The notes under the pieces were generated by a model. It worked only from the letters and a program-made list of their open reading frames with translations, was not told the origin of the DNA and did no database searches. Position numbers and translations under genes: made by a program. DNA of 64,000 nucleotides from Eubacterium multiforme (GTDB lineage Bacteria; Bacillota; Clostridia; Clostridiales; Clostridiaceae): NCBI RefSeq assembly GCF_030813415.1, contig NZ_JAUSUF010000013.1, positions 1 to 64,000 on the forward strand, given 5' to 3'. Below are positions 24,896 through 34,531 of this stretch, piece after piece (position 1 is the stretch's first letter; each line of letters starts with the position of its first letter).

Positions 24896-25744
24896 TTAAT
24901 TATTTAAGGCTTTATTAAATTTTTCTTCTATAAAATCTCTTGCATTTTTTATATCTTTCCTAAAATCTCCATTTCCTGTATACCAAAATTCTGTAACAAA
25001 TCTTCTTACTCCCATATCAAAGGATGTTTTTATTATATTTTCAAAATCAACATGTCCTGTTCCAAAAGGAATTTCTCTAAACTTTCCAGGCACTGTTTCT
25101 TTAAGGTGCACTGCCATAATGTGACCTTCTCCTCTTTTTAAATCTTCTATTACATCTTCATTATGTTCTAATGCTGCATTTGTTATATTTCCACAATCAG
25201 GGTATACTCCAAGGTATGGTGAATTTACTTTTTTTACATAATTCATAGCCTTTCCTACTGTATTCATAAATTCTGTTTCCATAGTTTCAAAGGCTAAGAT
25301 TATTCCAGACCTTGCTGCCATTTCAGCTGCTTTCTTTAAATTTTCAAAGAAAAACTCTTTAGTTTTTTCATTGCCTTTTTCATAATAAACATCATATCCT
25401 GCAAGTTGAATTATTCTTATTCCTAAATCATCTGCAAGTTCTATAGCCTTTTCCATGATTTTCATTCCATATTTTCTTGTCTCTTCATCTTCACTACCTA
25501 TAGGATATTTTCTATGTCCACTAAGACACATTGTTCTTATTGGAACACCAACTTCATACATAAGATTTACAAGAACTTGTCTCTCTTCTTTAGTCATATC
25601 AAGTCTTCTAAGCTTTTCATCAGTTTCATCTATACTTATTTCAACAAAATCAAAATTATTATCTTTTGCACATTGAAGTTTTTCTCTCCAATTAAGTGTA
25701 TTTGGCATTGCCTTTTCATACAATCCAACAACATATTCTTTCAT
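24896..25744 (-). CDS. ulaE: L-ribulose-5-phosphate 3-epimerase
   Basis: This 282-residue TIM-barrel enzyme converts L-xylulose 5-phosphate to L-ribulose 5-phosphate in ascorbate degradation. The start MKEYVVGLYEKAMP, the central LAFETMETEFMNT and the C-terminal VRRFVTEFWYTG are like UlaE/SgbU. ATG follows AAGGAGGAAG. It lies 19 bases after ulaF, so they are translated from one message. Confidence 0.9.
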   Translation of the reverse strand: MKEYVVGLYEKAMPNTLNWREKLQCAKDNNFDFVEISIDETDEKLRRLDMTKEERQVLVNLMYEVGVPIRTMCLSGHRKYPIGSEDEETRKYGMKIMEKAIELADDLGIRIIQLAGYDVYYEKGNEKTKEFFFENLKKAAEMAARSGIILAFETMETEFMNTVGKAMNYVKKVNSPYLGVYPDCGNITNAALEHNEDVIEDLKRGEGHIMAVHLKETVPGKFREIPFGTGHVDFENIIKTSFDMGVRRFVTEFWYTGNGDFRKDIKNARDFIEEKFNKALNN

Positions 25745-25763
25745 AAAACTTCCTCCTTAGATT

Positions 25764-26462
25764 TTAGCCTTCACCTTGTCCATAGTAGGCATTTGGACCA
25801 TGTTTTCTTGAAAAATGTTTATTTAATAAGTCATCTGACATACTATCCATTTTTTTATTTGCTAAAATTTCTGTATTGTATGCCATCATAGCAACTTCTT
25901 CTAACACAACTGCATTATGGACAGCTTCCTTTGGATCTTTTCCCCATGTAAATGGTCCATGATTTTTAACAAGCACTGCTGGAATATAGTCTGGATTTAT
26001 ATCTTTAAATCTTTCTACAATAACTGTTCCTGTATTATATTCATAGTTACCTTCAATTTCTTCCCTTGTCATATCTCTTGTACATGGAATTTCATCTGCA
26101 AAATAGTCAGCCTGTGTTGTTCCATATGGCTTTATTCCCTTTCCTGCCTGAGCAAAAATTGTTGCCCATCTTGAGTGAGTATGTACAATACCACCTATAT
26201 TTTTAAATTCCTTATAAAGCTTAATGTGAGTATCTGTATCTGATGAAGGTTTATATTTTCCTTCTATTACATTTCCATTTAAATCAACTACTACCATATC
26301 TTCTGCTTTCATTAAGTCATACTCAACACCTGATGGCTTAATTACAATAAGTCCTTTTTCTCTATCTATTGCTGAAACATTTCCCCATGTAAAAGTTACT
26401 AAATTATATTTTGGAAGAAGCATATTTGCTTCATATACTTCTTTTTTTAAATCTTCTAACAA
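25764..26462 (-). CDS. ulaF: L-ribulose-5-phosphate 4-epimerase
   Basis: 233 residues. It is a class II aldolase-fold zinc enzyme that converts L-ribulose 5-phosphate to D-xylulose 5-phosphate. [21 protein letters not shown] is the N-terminal signature of AraD/UlaF (quoted only to position 40), and the zinc-binding histidines are in [10 protein letters not shown] and later NHGPFTWG. The TTG at 26462, 8 bases after AAGGAGG, gives the canonical start; the longer frame's extra 18 residues include the ribosome binding site itself. AraD of arabinose operons is the alternative, but context favours UlaF. Confidence 0.9.
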   Translation of the reverse strand: MLEDLKKEVYEANMLLPKYNLVTFTWGNVSAIDREKGLIVIKPSGVEYDLMKAEDMVVVDLNGNVIEGKYKPSSDTDTHIKLYKEFKNIGGIVHTHSRWATIFAQAGKGIKPYGTTQADYFADEIPCTRDMTREEIEGNYEYNTGTVIVERFKDINPDYIPAVLVKNHGPFTWGKDPKEAVHNAVVLEEVAMMAYNTEILANKKMDSMSDDLLNKHFSRKHGPNAYYGQGEG

Positions 26463-26575
26463 ATTAAAAACCTCCTTAAATATTACTAATTTTCTAAGTA
26501 AATCTTCAAAATACACTAAATTTACCTTTTAATTAAGGCAGAAACCTAATTTATAGATTCCTACCTTATTTTTAC

Positions 26576-27622
26576 TTATTCAGTTACAAAATATAAAGCA
26601 GCTTCTCCAAGTTCCCTATTTGCAGATATTATAATATCTCTATCATTTTCATTAATTACAAAAACGTTACTTGGTCCTACTCCAGATTCAATAACTTCTG
26701 TTTTAAATTTTAAATTTTCCTTGTCTGTACATTGAACATAAAATAAATCTTTATCACATCTTCTATATCCACCAATTATTGTAGGAATTCCTCTAAGCTT
26801 TCCACCCCAAACAACATGTCCAAAATCCATTTCCTTTGGATATTCATAAACAATTTTATAAGTGTCTCCATATTTTTTGTTTATTCTAAAATGTTTGCCA
26901 TGGAACTCTTCTATTGTTACTAATTCATCAACACCATCTTCATCAATATCAACAACAGCCACATCACTTGTTGGTCTATCCATAATTTTTTCTACAAGCC
27001 ATTCATCTCCATCTTTTTGAGGAGGAGTTACTCTAAATATTCCTTCTTGTGAAGTTACAAGTCCAACCATTTTCCCATTATACTCACTTCTACAATAACC
27101 ATGATTTTTAGTTAAACCTTCTTTAATAACTTTAAGTTCTATAGGCTCATTTAAATCTTCTTTAATTTCTCCAACATATATCTTTCCAGGATCACTCCAA
27201 TCATCCTTTGAAGTTTTGCTATTACATAATACTGATCCTAAAAAGTATAGCTTTCCCTTAGCTTCTAATATATCAAAACGATGTAAGTATGGTAATTTAA
27301 ATAAAGTTTTAATTTCCCATTTCCCATCTACAAATTTACCCCATGCTATTGTTGCATTTTCTGATTGAAAAGTTGGAAAGAAATTTTGAACTGCAAGAAA
27401 GTCTCCATTCTTTCCTGGTATAGGAATTATTGACATTGTTCCTCCTGGTCCTTCCCATACTGTTGATTGCTTAAAATCATCACCTTCATACATAAAGCAT
27501 GGACCTTCACCTTCAGTTGCTATAAGTATTTTTCTATCTCCATCTATAACTGTACTGCTAGTTGCATAACATCTATGCAAATTAGTTAAAAACTTTTTTT
27601 CAAATTTCATCTTAAAGGTCAT
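26576..27622 (-). CDS. Unrecognised beta-propeller-like protein in the ascorbate operon
   Basis: 348 residues without a signal peptide, so probably cytoplasmic. It is rich in short beta strands with repeated tryptophan and glycine, and has an acidic loop DIDEDGVDEL near residue 225, resembling calcium-binding FG-GAP/VCBS propeller repeats. The start is ATG 27622 or ATG 27610; the ribosome binding site is weak. It sits between EIIB and ulaF, where UlaD would be expected, but UlaD is a TIM-barrel enzyme and this is not. A lactonase- or epimerase-like propeller enzyme acting on a sugar intermediate is conceivable; no function is asserted. Confidence 0.75.
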   Translation of the reverse strand: MTFKMKFEKKFLTNLHRCYATSSTVIDGDRKILIATEGEGPCFMYEGDDFKQSTVWEGPGGTMSIIPIPGKNGDFLAVQNFFPTFQSENATIAWGKFVDGKWEIKTLFKLPYLHRFDILEAKGKLYFLGSVLCNSKTSKDDWSDPGKIYVGEIKEDLNEPIELKVIKEGLTKNHGYCRSEYNGKMVGLVTSQEGIFRVTPPQKDGDEWLVEKIMDRPTSDVAVVDIDEDGVDELVTIEEFHGKHFRINKKYGDTYKIVYEYPKEMDFGHVVWGGKLRGIPTIIGGYRRCDKDLFYVQCTDKENLKFKTEVIESGVGPSNVFVINENDRDIIISANRELGEAALYFVTE

Positions 27623-27656
27623 CTCACTTTCAAAATTAACATTTTAAAATCTAAAA

Positions 27657-27947
27657 CTATTTGTTTACTATTTTATCAATTATTTTTTCTTCTATTTCTT
27701 TTTCTGATAGTAGATTTTTAAGTCCTATTATTATAGTTCCTGATTCTTCTGCCTTTGAAAAATTCTTTTTAAGTGCTTCTGAACAAAATACTACATCATA
27801 TCCTGATGCTTGAGTTTTTGCTTCTCCAATACTTGTATGATGAATTGATACAGGTATATTTAACTTTTTAAATATTTTCTCTATTTTCATTTTAATAATT
27901 TGACTTGATCCCATTCCATTTCCGCATGCTGCAATAACTTTTAACAT
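27657..27947 (-). CDS. ulaB: PTS ascorbate-type EIIB component
   Basis: This 96-residue protein transfers phosphate to the incoming sugar through the cysteine in IAACGNGMGSSQ (Cys8), the EIIB P-loop motif. It is encoded separately from EIIA and EIIC, as in Ula (SgaB) systems. ATG follows AGGAGGAG. The 30-base gap to the EIIC gene indicates coexpression. Confidence 0.88.
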   Translation of the reverse strand: MLKVIAACGNGMGSSQIIKMKIEKIFKKLNIPVSIHHTSIGEAKTQASGYDVVFCSEALKKNFSKAEESGTIIIGLKNLLSEKEIEEKIIDKIVNK

Positions 27948-27977
27948 AATTATCTCCTCCTAAAACTTTTTCCTATT

Positions 27978-29441
27978 TTAAGCTTCCGCTTCTTTTTCTT
28001 TATCTTCTAAATATCCTTCATAATCTTCAACGATTTTAAAGTATCCTTTTTTATCTTTTATATATTGAATTTGAGGTATTATAAGCATTCCAATAACTAC
28101 TAGTGCAACACCTATATATCCTAAGTTCTTCATTATAAATCCAATTCCTGGCCATAATGTATCCCAGTCAAAATTACCATGCCATCCACCATATTGTGCA
28201 AGTCCAAAATAATAAGCTGCAAAGGCTCCTCCTAAAACTTGTAATAATCCTGAAACAAAAGGTATAATCATTGATGCTTTTAAACCACCCTTTTTATTTG
28301 CAAATACTGCAAAGGTTGCATTATCAAAAAATAATGGTACGAAACCTGAAATTATAAGTACTGGACTCTTAAATACTACAAGACCTATTATTGCTAAGAA
28401 TTGTCCTAAAGCTCCAAATAAAAATCCTATAGTTACTGCATTTGGATGTCCAAATCCATAAGTTGCAGCACAGTCTACAGCTGGCACTGAACCTGGTAGT
28501 AATTTATTTGATATACCTTGGAAAGATTCTGTAAGTTCTGCAACGAACATTCTAACTCCAAGTTGTAATATACTTAAATAAACTGCAAAATTAAGAGATT
28601 TTTCTAATATGTAAAATAAGAAATTTGTATTTTGATTAAAACCTTTATCAATATTATGCATTAAATCCGGTCCTAGAATTAACATTATTATTCCAAAGAA
28701 GAATGTCATTAATATACCTGTTGCTACAACGTTATCATTAAATATTGATAAAAATCCTGGAAGTTCTAATTCTTCTATCTTCTTTTTATTGTTACCTATT
28801 TTTCCAGCTATTTTATCAGTTATCCATATTCCTAACATTTGTTGGTGTCCTACTGCAAATCCACCACCTTCTGTAAGTTCTTGGCAAGGTTCTACAGTAA
28901 GATTTGAAAATACTGCCCAATATGTTCCAAGTAGTAATCCTAACATAACTACTACACCCATATCTTGTAATTGTGGGAAACAGAAGAATACTAACCATAA
29001 AGCTGTTGCTGATTGTTGAACCATTACATGTCCTGTTATAAATACAGTACGAACTTTACTAAATTTTCTAAGCAATACAAGCACTAAATTAAACATAAAG
29101 GCTATAAGTAAAACTACCATCATCATTGAAAAAGATCTACCAATTCCACCTATGGCTTCTTGAGCTGCAGTTTGACCAAAATAAGGATCTATTACTGCTG
29201 CTTGAAGATTAAAACGGTCTTTAAGTCCTGCAAGTATTGGACGGAAGTTACTAACAAGTCCACCTGCTGCAACATTTAATATTAAATAACCAACAGTTGC
29301 CTTTATAAATCCTGCTATAGCATCATACACTGGTCTTTTAAGTAAAAGGTAACCAATTAGAACAATAAAACCTATAAAAAATGCTGGTTTAGTAAGAATG
29401 TTGTCTTGGAAAAACTCCCAAATTGAAATTAAAAAATTCAT
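27978..29441 (-). CDS. ulaA: PTS ascorbate-type EIIC permease
   Basis: About 487 residues with 10-12 membrane segments, of the SgaT/UlaA family. Typical segments are QQSATALWLVFFCFPQLQD (residue ~160) and PAVDCAATYGFGHPNAVT (~330). The chosen ATG at 29441 has GGGAGG 9 bases upstream; the longer frame adds 11 basic residues. It is likely to import L-ascorbate or a related compound, phosphorylating it at the same time. Confidence 0.9.
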   Translation of the reverse strand: MNFLISIWEFFQDNILTKPAFFIGFIVLIGYLLLKRPVYDAIAGFIKATVGYLILNVAAGGLVSNFRPILAGLKDRFNLQAAVIDPYFGQTAAQEAIGGIGRSFSMMMVVLLIAFMFNLVLVLLRKFSKVRTVFITGHVMVQQSATALWLVFFCFPQLQDMGVVVMLGLLLGTYWAVFSNLTVEPCQELTEGGGFAVGHQQMLGIWITDKIAGKIGNNKKKIEELELPGFLSIFNDNVVATGILMTFFFGIIMLILGPDLMHNIDKGFNQNTNFLFYILEKSLNFAVYLSILQLGVRMFVAELTESFQGISNKLLPGSVPAVDCAATYGFGHPNAVTIGFLFGALGQFLAIIGLVVFKSPVLIISGFVPLFFDNATFAVFANKKGGLKASMIIPFVSGLLQVLGGAFAAYYFGLAQYGGWHGNFDWDTLWPGIGFIMKNLGYIGVALVVIGMLIIPQIQYIKDKKGYFKIVEDYEGYLEDKEKEAEA

Positions 29442-29542
29442 ATAATTTATCCTCCCTTTATATTGTTTTCTCACAATTACTTATCTTCTTGGGATTTTCT
29501 TACCTTAAAATCTACTTATAAATAATATGGTAAAAAAATTTT

Positions 29543-29977
29543 CTACACTAATTTTTTTAAGTCTTCAACGCTTTCAGCTTCTAATAATTTTTCTACAACT
29601 TCTTCATCAGATATAAGCTCTACCATGTTTGAAAGATTTTGCAAATGTATATTATTATCTGTTGATGCAAGCACAAAAAATAATTGTGCTTCATTAGACT
29701 CATCATTTCCAAATTTCACAGGAGTATTCGTTTTCATAAAGCACATAGATGTTTCATTTACTCCACGACCTTCTTGTGCATGTGGTATTGCAATCTTTGG
29801 TGCAATAACTATATAAGGACCATATTTTTTTACACTTTCTATTATTAAATCTGCATATTCTTTTTCAATTGCTTTTTGCTCTATTAAGGGAGCGCATGCA
29901 GCCTTAACTGCATCCTCCCAATTATCAAAGCCTTGGTGAAAAGAATATCTCTTTTTTTCAATTAATTCTTTTAACAT
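29543..29977 (-). CDS. ulaC: PTS ascorbate-type EIIA component
   Basis: This 144-residue EIIA of the mannitol/fructose-like fold carries the phosphorylated histidine in KIAIPHAQEG (His ~65). It takes phosphate from HPr and passes it to EIIB. The ribosome binding site is weak, so it may be translated by coupling with ulaG, 28 bases upstream. Confidence 0.88.
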   Translation of the reverse strand: MLKELIEKKRYSFHQGFDNWEDAVKAACAPLIEQKAIEKEYADLIIESVKKYGPYIVIAPKIAIPHAQEGRGVNETSMCFMKTNTPVKFGNDESNEAQLFFVLASTDNNIHLQNLSNMVELISDEEVVEKLLEAESVEDLKKLV

Positions 29978-30005
29978 AACAAAACACCAACTTTCAAAAA
30001 TCCTC

Positions 30006-31070
30006 TTATAAAAATGAATTATATGGTAAATTAATTTCTACCTCAAAGCAATCATCAAATCCTCTTGGATAATGATATTCCCTCTTATCCTTATCATCTG
30101 GGAAAGTAAATTTTCCTCCAACTTGCCATATAAATGGTTTGAATTTATATTGTAATCTATCTTTTTTCATATCATATAATGCTAATATTTCATGAGTATC
30201 TGCTTGGAAGTTTGACCATATATCATGATGGAATGGTATAACTACTTTTGTATTAAGTGCTTCTCCCATTCTTAAAATATCGCATGAAGTCATCTTATCT
30301 GTTATACCTCTTGGATTTTCTCCATAAGAACCAAGGGCAACATCAATTTTATGTTCATTTCCATGTTTAGCATAAAAATTTGAATAATGTGAATCTCCAC
30401 TATGATAAAGATTTCCACCTGGAGTTTTTATTAAGTAATTTACTGCTTTATAATCCATATCAACTGGCATCTTTCCTCTTAAATCTCCTTCTGGTGGAGC
30501 TGTAATTAATGCTGTTCTATCAAATGATTCTAAAGCTTCTAATTCAACATCTTTAATTTTTATAATATCTCCTGGTTTAACTACTATACATCTTTCCTCT
30601 GGTACTCCCCAGCCTACCCATTTATCTACACAAGCTTGTGGTCCAATAAAAGGAACATCAGGTGAACAATTTTTAAGTACAGCTGCTGCTACATTTATAT
30701 CTATATGATCATTATGATCATGAGTAGAAATTACTGCATCTATTTCTCTTATTGCAAATGGATCTAATACAAAAGGTGCAACTCTTAAATTAGGTTGTAA
30801 CTTTTTACCTCCACACATTCTTGCCATTTGATGCTCTGGATTTATGTAAGGATTTTTCTTTGTTTTCTTTCCACTACCACACCAAAAATCTATACAAAGG
30901 TTAGCATTACCTTCTGTTTTAAGCCAAATACCTGTACATCCAAGCCACCACATTGAAAATGTTCCAGGCTTTACTACTTCATTTTCTATTTCTTCATTTA
31001 ACCAAGTTCCCCATTCAGGAAAAGTGTTTAATATCCATGAATCTCTTGTTATATTATTTACATTACTCAT
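30006..31070 (-). CDS. ulaG: L-ascorbate-6-phosphate lactonase
   Basis: 354 residues from ATG 31070, which follows GGGGAGGAAG and equals the length of E. coli UlaG. It is a metallo-beta-lactamase-fold hydrolase: [10 protein letters not shown] at about residue 120 supplies the metal ligands, with further histidines in YHSGDSHYS and PFHHDIW. It opens L-ascorbate 6-phosphate to 3-keto-L-gulonate 6-phosphate. First gene of the operon, with the promoter at 31142-31170. Confidence 0.92.
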   Translation of the reverse strand: MSNVNNITRDSWILNTFPEWGTWLNEEIENEVVKPGTFSMWWLGCTGIWLKTEGNANLCIDFWCGSGKKTKKNPYINPEHQMARMCGGKKLQPNLRVAPFVLDPFAIREIDAVISTHDHNDHIDINVAAAVLKNCSPDVPFIGPQACVDKWVGWGVPEERCIVVKPGDIIKIKDVELEALESFDRTALITAPPEGDLRGKMPVDMDYKAVNYLIKTPGGNLYHSGDSHYSNFYAKHGNEHKIDVALGSYGENPRGITDKMTSCDILRMGEALNTKVVIPFHHDIWSNFQADTHEILALYDMKKDRLQYKFKPFIWQVGGKFTFPDDKDKREYHYPRGFDDCFEVEINLPYNSFL

Positions 31071-31092
31071 TTTGTCTTCCTCCCCTTCATAT

Positions 31093-31125
31093 CTGAACGT
31101 TTTGTTTGTTTTTAAAGTTCGTTTA
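31093..31125. promoter_or_regulatory. AAACGAAC-type repeats in the ulaG leader (candidate DeoR operator)
   Basis: In the minus strand the leader reads AAACGAAC, AAACAAAC and AAACGTTC in close succession, and a GTTC-TTTTT-GAAC inverted repeat occurs at 31242-31254. DeoR-family repressors bind repeats of this kind. Assignment to the adjacent regulator is inference. Confidence 0.4.
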
Positions 31126-31141
31126 ATCATTTATTGATTTA

Positions 31142-31170
31142 ATTATATACTGTATACGTTTTTTTGACAA
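31142..31170 (-). promoter_or_regulatory. Promoter of the ascorbate operon
   Basis: Minus strand: TTGTCA (31165-31170), 17-base spacer, TATAAT (31142-31147). The GTATAC palindrome lies in the spacer. Confidence 0.7.
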
Positions 31171-31437
31171 GCTTTTTTTGATTGTTTTTTATCAAATAAT
31201 TAAATTTTAACTATTTTTCACCATTTTTATACATTTTATATGTTCTTTTTGAACGTTTTTCATTATTTATTTTGATTATTTCATTGATTTTTTTTATTTT
31301 TTTTTGTAAAATTAACATATAATCACTTTTTAAGTTCATTTATTTTATTTTTAAAATAATCATATAAATAAATTAATAATAACTTGTGTTTAGTTATACA
31401 AAAGATAAAAATACATGATTTAAAGGAGGCTAAAATT
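31171..31437. other. Divergent intergenic region between ula operon and DeoR gene
   Basis: AT-rich; contains the GTTC-N5-GAAC repeat (31242-31254). No ORF. Confidence 0.5.
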
Positions 31438-32214
31438 TTGAAAAATGCAAAAGGTTTTGTTTTTAAAAGGCAGCAAGCCATATTAAAATACTTAAAAGAA
31501 CATAAAGAAGCTAAAACTGATGACTTAGCAAAACTTTTAAATACTTCTAATATAACAATACGTAGAGATTTTCAAAATCTTGAAAATGAAGGTGTAATAA
31601 AAAGGCATTATGGAGGCGCAGCACTTATAGAAGGTGCCTTAAACGAAGATCCTTATTTTAATAACGAAAATGCAGAAAGGCAAAAAATTAAAGAAGCAAT
31701 AGCAAAAAGAACTTCTGAATTTATAGAAGATGGGGACAGTATTTTTATAAATTCCAGTTCTACTGCCATTAAAGTTTTAGAGTATATTAAAGATAAGAGA
31801 GTTGTTGTTATAACAAATAACGGTAAAGTTCTTAATATGAATCTATCTCCTAAAATAGAGGTTGTCCTTACTGGTGGAGAAGTTTATGGAAGAAAGCAAT
31901 CAATGGTTGGAGATATTGCAACTCAAATAATATCAAAAATAACAGCTACAAAATGTTTTATGGGAGTTAGCGGCATAACTTCTAGTTCTGGAATAAGCAC
32001 TTCAGTTCTTCAAGAAACTACTGTTAATATGAAAATGCTAGAAAACTGTAATGGGCCAACTTTCATATTAACTGATAGTTCAAAAATAGGAATACATCAT
32101 AACTTTTCTAGCGGCGATATAGATAAAGTAAATTATGTTATAACAGATAAAAATGCTAATAGTGAGGAAATTAAAAAACTACAAGAAAAAGGTGTAGAAG
32201 TTATTTTTGCATAA
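31438..32214 (+). CDS. DeoR-family regulator of the ascorbate operon
   Basis: 258 residues from TTG 31438, 8 bases after AAAGGAGG; the longer frame is upstream of the ribosome binding site. An N-terminal DeoR HTH (TDDLAKLLNTSNITIRRDFQ, about 25-45; HYGGAAL after it) is followed by a phosphosugar-sensing domain (about 75-240, IFINSSSTAIKVLEYI). UlaR of E. coli is of this family and represses ula with L-ascorbate 6-phosphate as inducer. Divergent position supports the role. Confidence 0.85.
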   Translation: MKNAKGFVFKRQQAILKYLKEHKEAKTDDLAKLLNTSNITIRRDFQNLENEGVIKRHYGGAALIEGALNEDPYFNNENAERQKIKEAIAKRTSEFIEDGDSIFINSSSTAIKVLEYIKDKRVVVITNNGKVLNMNLSPKIEVVLTGGEVYGRKQSMVGDIATQIISKITATKCFMGVSGITSSSGISTSVLQETTVNMKMLENCNGPTFILTDSSKIGIHHNFSSGDIDKVNYVITDKNANSEEIKKLQEKGVEVIFA

Positions 32215-32281
32215 ATAATCTAACTCTAAATATTTGATTTTTTAAGTGTTTATATTAAAAAGTGTGTAAAACCACTTAAAC

Positions 32282-32399
32282 TAAGGCTATGTTTTAAACT
32301 ATTGTTGATTTAATATAGAATCTATAAAATTTACTCAATGGGTAATTAAGTAAATCTAAAGACTTTTCTAAAATCAACATATGCTAAAACATAGCCTTA
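32282..32399. terminator. Large nested inverted repeat between DeoR and kup
   Basis: Outer 15-bp stem TAAGGCTATGTTTTA with its exact complement; inside, TGTTGATTTAA pairs with TAAAATCAACA, and in the centre ATTTACT pairs with AGTAAAT. The genes on either side converge here, so it probably terminates both, but 118 bases of ordered pairing is unusual for a terminator. Confidence 0.65.
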
Positions 32400-32410
32400 A
32401 TTAAATATTT

Positions 32411-34354
32411 TTATTTTACTCTAATTAAATTATTTCTTTTATATTTATTTCCTATAATTATAGGTGATTTTTCAACTTCAACTATACTAGTATCTATTCC
32501 AAACCACTTCTCTGGAGATACTGCTATTTTTTTTACGAATAACTTAAAACTTAATATAAAGCTATCCCAAGATGAAAGTTTACTTTCATTAGATAATGTT
32601 TCTTCTAAAAGAATAAACTTAAAATCACCAACTGTAGGTCTATTATCATCATTAATCATATATTCTTTTGGTACAAACTCTAATTCTCCACTTGCAACTA
32701 AATCTTGTATAACTTGACCTAATAAAAAGTTAACTCCTTGATCAATTCTAAATCCAAGTTTAAATCTTACACTAAATATTTGGTTTTCAACAATTGTTTT
32801 TACTCTATACTTTTCAGTATAAGGTTCATCTGTAACATCTATATTTACAAACCAATAATATTTAGAACGTTTTGGTAATTTATTAAAAATAGAATATAGT
32901 ATTTTATTTTCAACTTCATTCCATTTATAAGATTTAGTTAAATAAACTAAATTTGTAGAATATAATGGTATTTCTTTATCTTCTTCTATTGCCTTAAATT
33001 TATTTTTATACTTTAAAAGATCATCAAATTCGCTATATCTCTTTTTGATTTTTGCACCATATATCCAAACATACATTATAAAGATTAATATTCCTGCAAT
33101 AATTAATGTTATATAACCACCACTAACTATTTTAAAGATATTTGCATATAAAAAGCTTCCTTCTATTGTTCCAAATACAATTAGAACAATAACTGAGGCT
33201 ATTGGTCTATTTTTAACATACTTCATATATTGAGATAACAATATTGTTGTCATAAGCATTGTAACTGTAATTGCTAGTCCATATGCTGATTCCATATTTT
33301 CTGATTTCTTAAAGTATAATACAAGTGATATACATCCAATACATAATAATAAATTTATACTTGGAATATACAATTGTCCTTTTTCATCATTTGGGTATCT
33401 AACATGCAACCTTGGAAAAAGATTTAACTTTATAGCCTCTGATACTAATGTAAATGATCCAGAAATTAAGGCCTGACTTGCTATAATAGCTGCAAGAGTT
33501 GCAATTATTACTCCAATTATAATAAACCAATCTGGCATTATTAAGAAAAATGGATTTTTTGATATTAATTTCCCATTATTCATTAAAAGGTAGGCACCTT
33601 GTCCAAAATAATTAAGTAAAAGACATATCTTAACTAAAATCCAAGTGTAATAAATATTTTTTCTACCGCAATGTCCAAGATCTGAATAAAGGGCTTCTGC
33701 TCCTGTTGTACAAAGAAATACTGCTCCAAGAACATATACACGACTAGGATCATCTATAAGTAAATGCATTGCATAATATGGATTTATTGCTTTAAGTATT
33801 GATGGGCAATGTACTAATTTCATAATCCCAAGTGTTGCAAGCATTAAAAACCATACAAGCATTATAGGTCCAAAAACCTTTCCTATCTTTTCAGTACCAA
33901 ATCTTTGAAATAAAAATAAACCTGCTAGTATAGTTATTACTATTAAAATTATAGTATCTCTTTCAAGGGGTAAAATAATATTTAATCCTTCAATTGATGA
34001 GGTAACTGTAACTGGCGGTGTAAGTATTCCATCTGCTAAAAGGGCAGCTCCTCCTATAATAGCTGGTATAATAAGCCATTTAGAATGTTTTCTAACTAAT
34101 GTATATAATGCAAATATTCCGCCTTCACCATTATTATCAGCCTTTAATGTTAATATTACATACTTTATTGTTGTTTGTAATGTTAATGTCCAAAACACTA
34201 AAGAAACTCCTCCTAAAACAACACTTTCAGCTGAATAACCGTTATTGGTTGAAAGTATTGCCTGCATTACATAAAGAGGAGATGTACCAATATCTCCATA
34301 AACAATTCCAAGAGCTACAAGTAAAGACCCTATTGTAACCACATTCTTTTTCAT
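32411..34354 (-). CDS. kup: Kup potassium uptake protein
   Basis: 647 residues with about 12 membrane segments in the first ~430, then a hydrophilic C-terminal domain. The GDIGTSPLYVMQA signature is at residues 20-32, and GEGGIFALYTLVRK near residue 76 is the second Kup motif. It brings in K+ with protons. In Lactococcus Kup-type transporters are blocked by c-di-AMP, relevant given the BusR-like gene at 56034. Strong promoter at 34394-34422. Confidence 0.92.
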   Translation of the reverse strand: MKKNVVTIGSLLVALGIVYGDIGTSPLYVMQAILSTNNGYSAESVVLGGVSLVFWTLTLQTTIKYVILTLKADNNGEGGIFALYTLVRKHSKWLIIPAIIGGAALLADGILTPPVTVTSSIEGLNIILPLERDTIILIVITILAGLFLFQRFGTEKIGKVFGPIMLVWFLMLATLGIMKLVHCPSILKAINPYYAMHLLIDDPSRVYVLGAVFLCTTGAEALYSDLGHCGRKNIYYTWILVKICLLLNYFGQGAYLLMNNGKLISKNPFFLIMPDWFIIIGVIIATLAAIIASQALISGSFTLVSEAIKLNLFPRLHVRYPNDEKGQLYIPSINLLLCIGCISLVLYFKKSENMESAYGLAITVTMLMTTILLSQYMKYVKNRPIASVIVLIVFGTIEGSFLYANIFKIVSGGYITLIIAGILIFIMYVWIYGAKIKKRYSEFDDLLKYKNKFKAIEEDKEIPLYSTNLVYLTKSYKWNEVENKILYSIFNKLPKRSKYYWFVNIDVTDEPYTEKYRVKTIVENQIFSVRFKLGFRIDQGVNFLLGQVIQDLVASGELEFVPKEYMINDDNRPTVGDFKFILLEETLSNESKLSSWDSFILSFKLFVKKIAVSPEKWFGIDTSIVEVEKSPIIIGNKYKRNNLIRVK

Positions 34355-34393
34355 CCCCCTATTTTTCCTCCTTTGTTTAGATATAATATTAGC

Positions 34394-34422
34394 ATTCTAT
34401 TTTCTTTAAAGTTAATTGTCAA
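34394..34422 (-). promoter_or_regulatory. Promoter of kup
   Basis: Minus strand: TTGACA (34417-34422), 17-base spacer, TAGAAT (34394-34399). No c-di-AMP riboswitch is visible in the 40-base leader. Confidence 0.65.
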
Positions 34423-34493
34423 CCTACTAGAAATATCTAAATCTCCATAAACTTAAAGTATTTATAATCATTTTTTAAATATAATAATAAAAA

Positions 34494-34518
34494 GCTAGTA
34501 AATCAATAATTTACTAGC
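34494..34518 (-). terminator. Terminator of the 177-residue membrane protein gene
   Basis: GCTAGTAAAT-CAATA-ATTTACTAGC, 10 bp stem; a T tract follows on the minus strand. Confidence 0.85.
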
Positions 34519-34531
34519 CCTTAAACATTAA

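Noticed and set aside
25455-26174. Plus-strand ORFs opposite ulaE and ulaF
   Set aside because: Cysteine/phenylalanine-rich translations typical of the complement of AT-rich coding DNA; no initiation signal.
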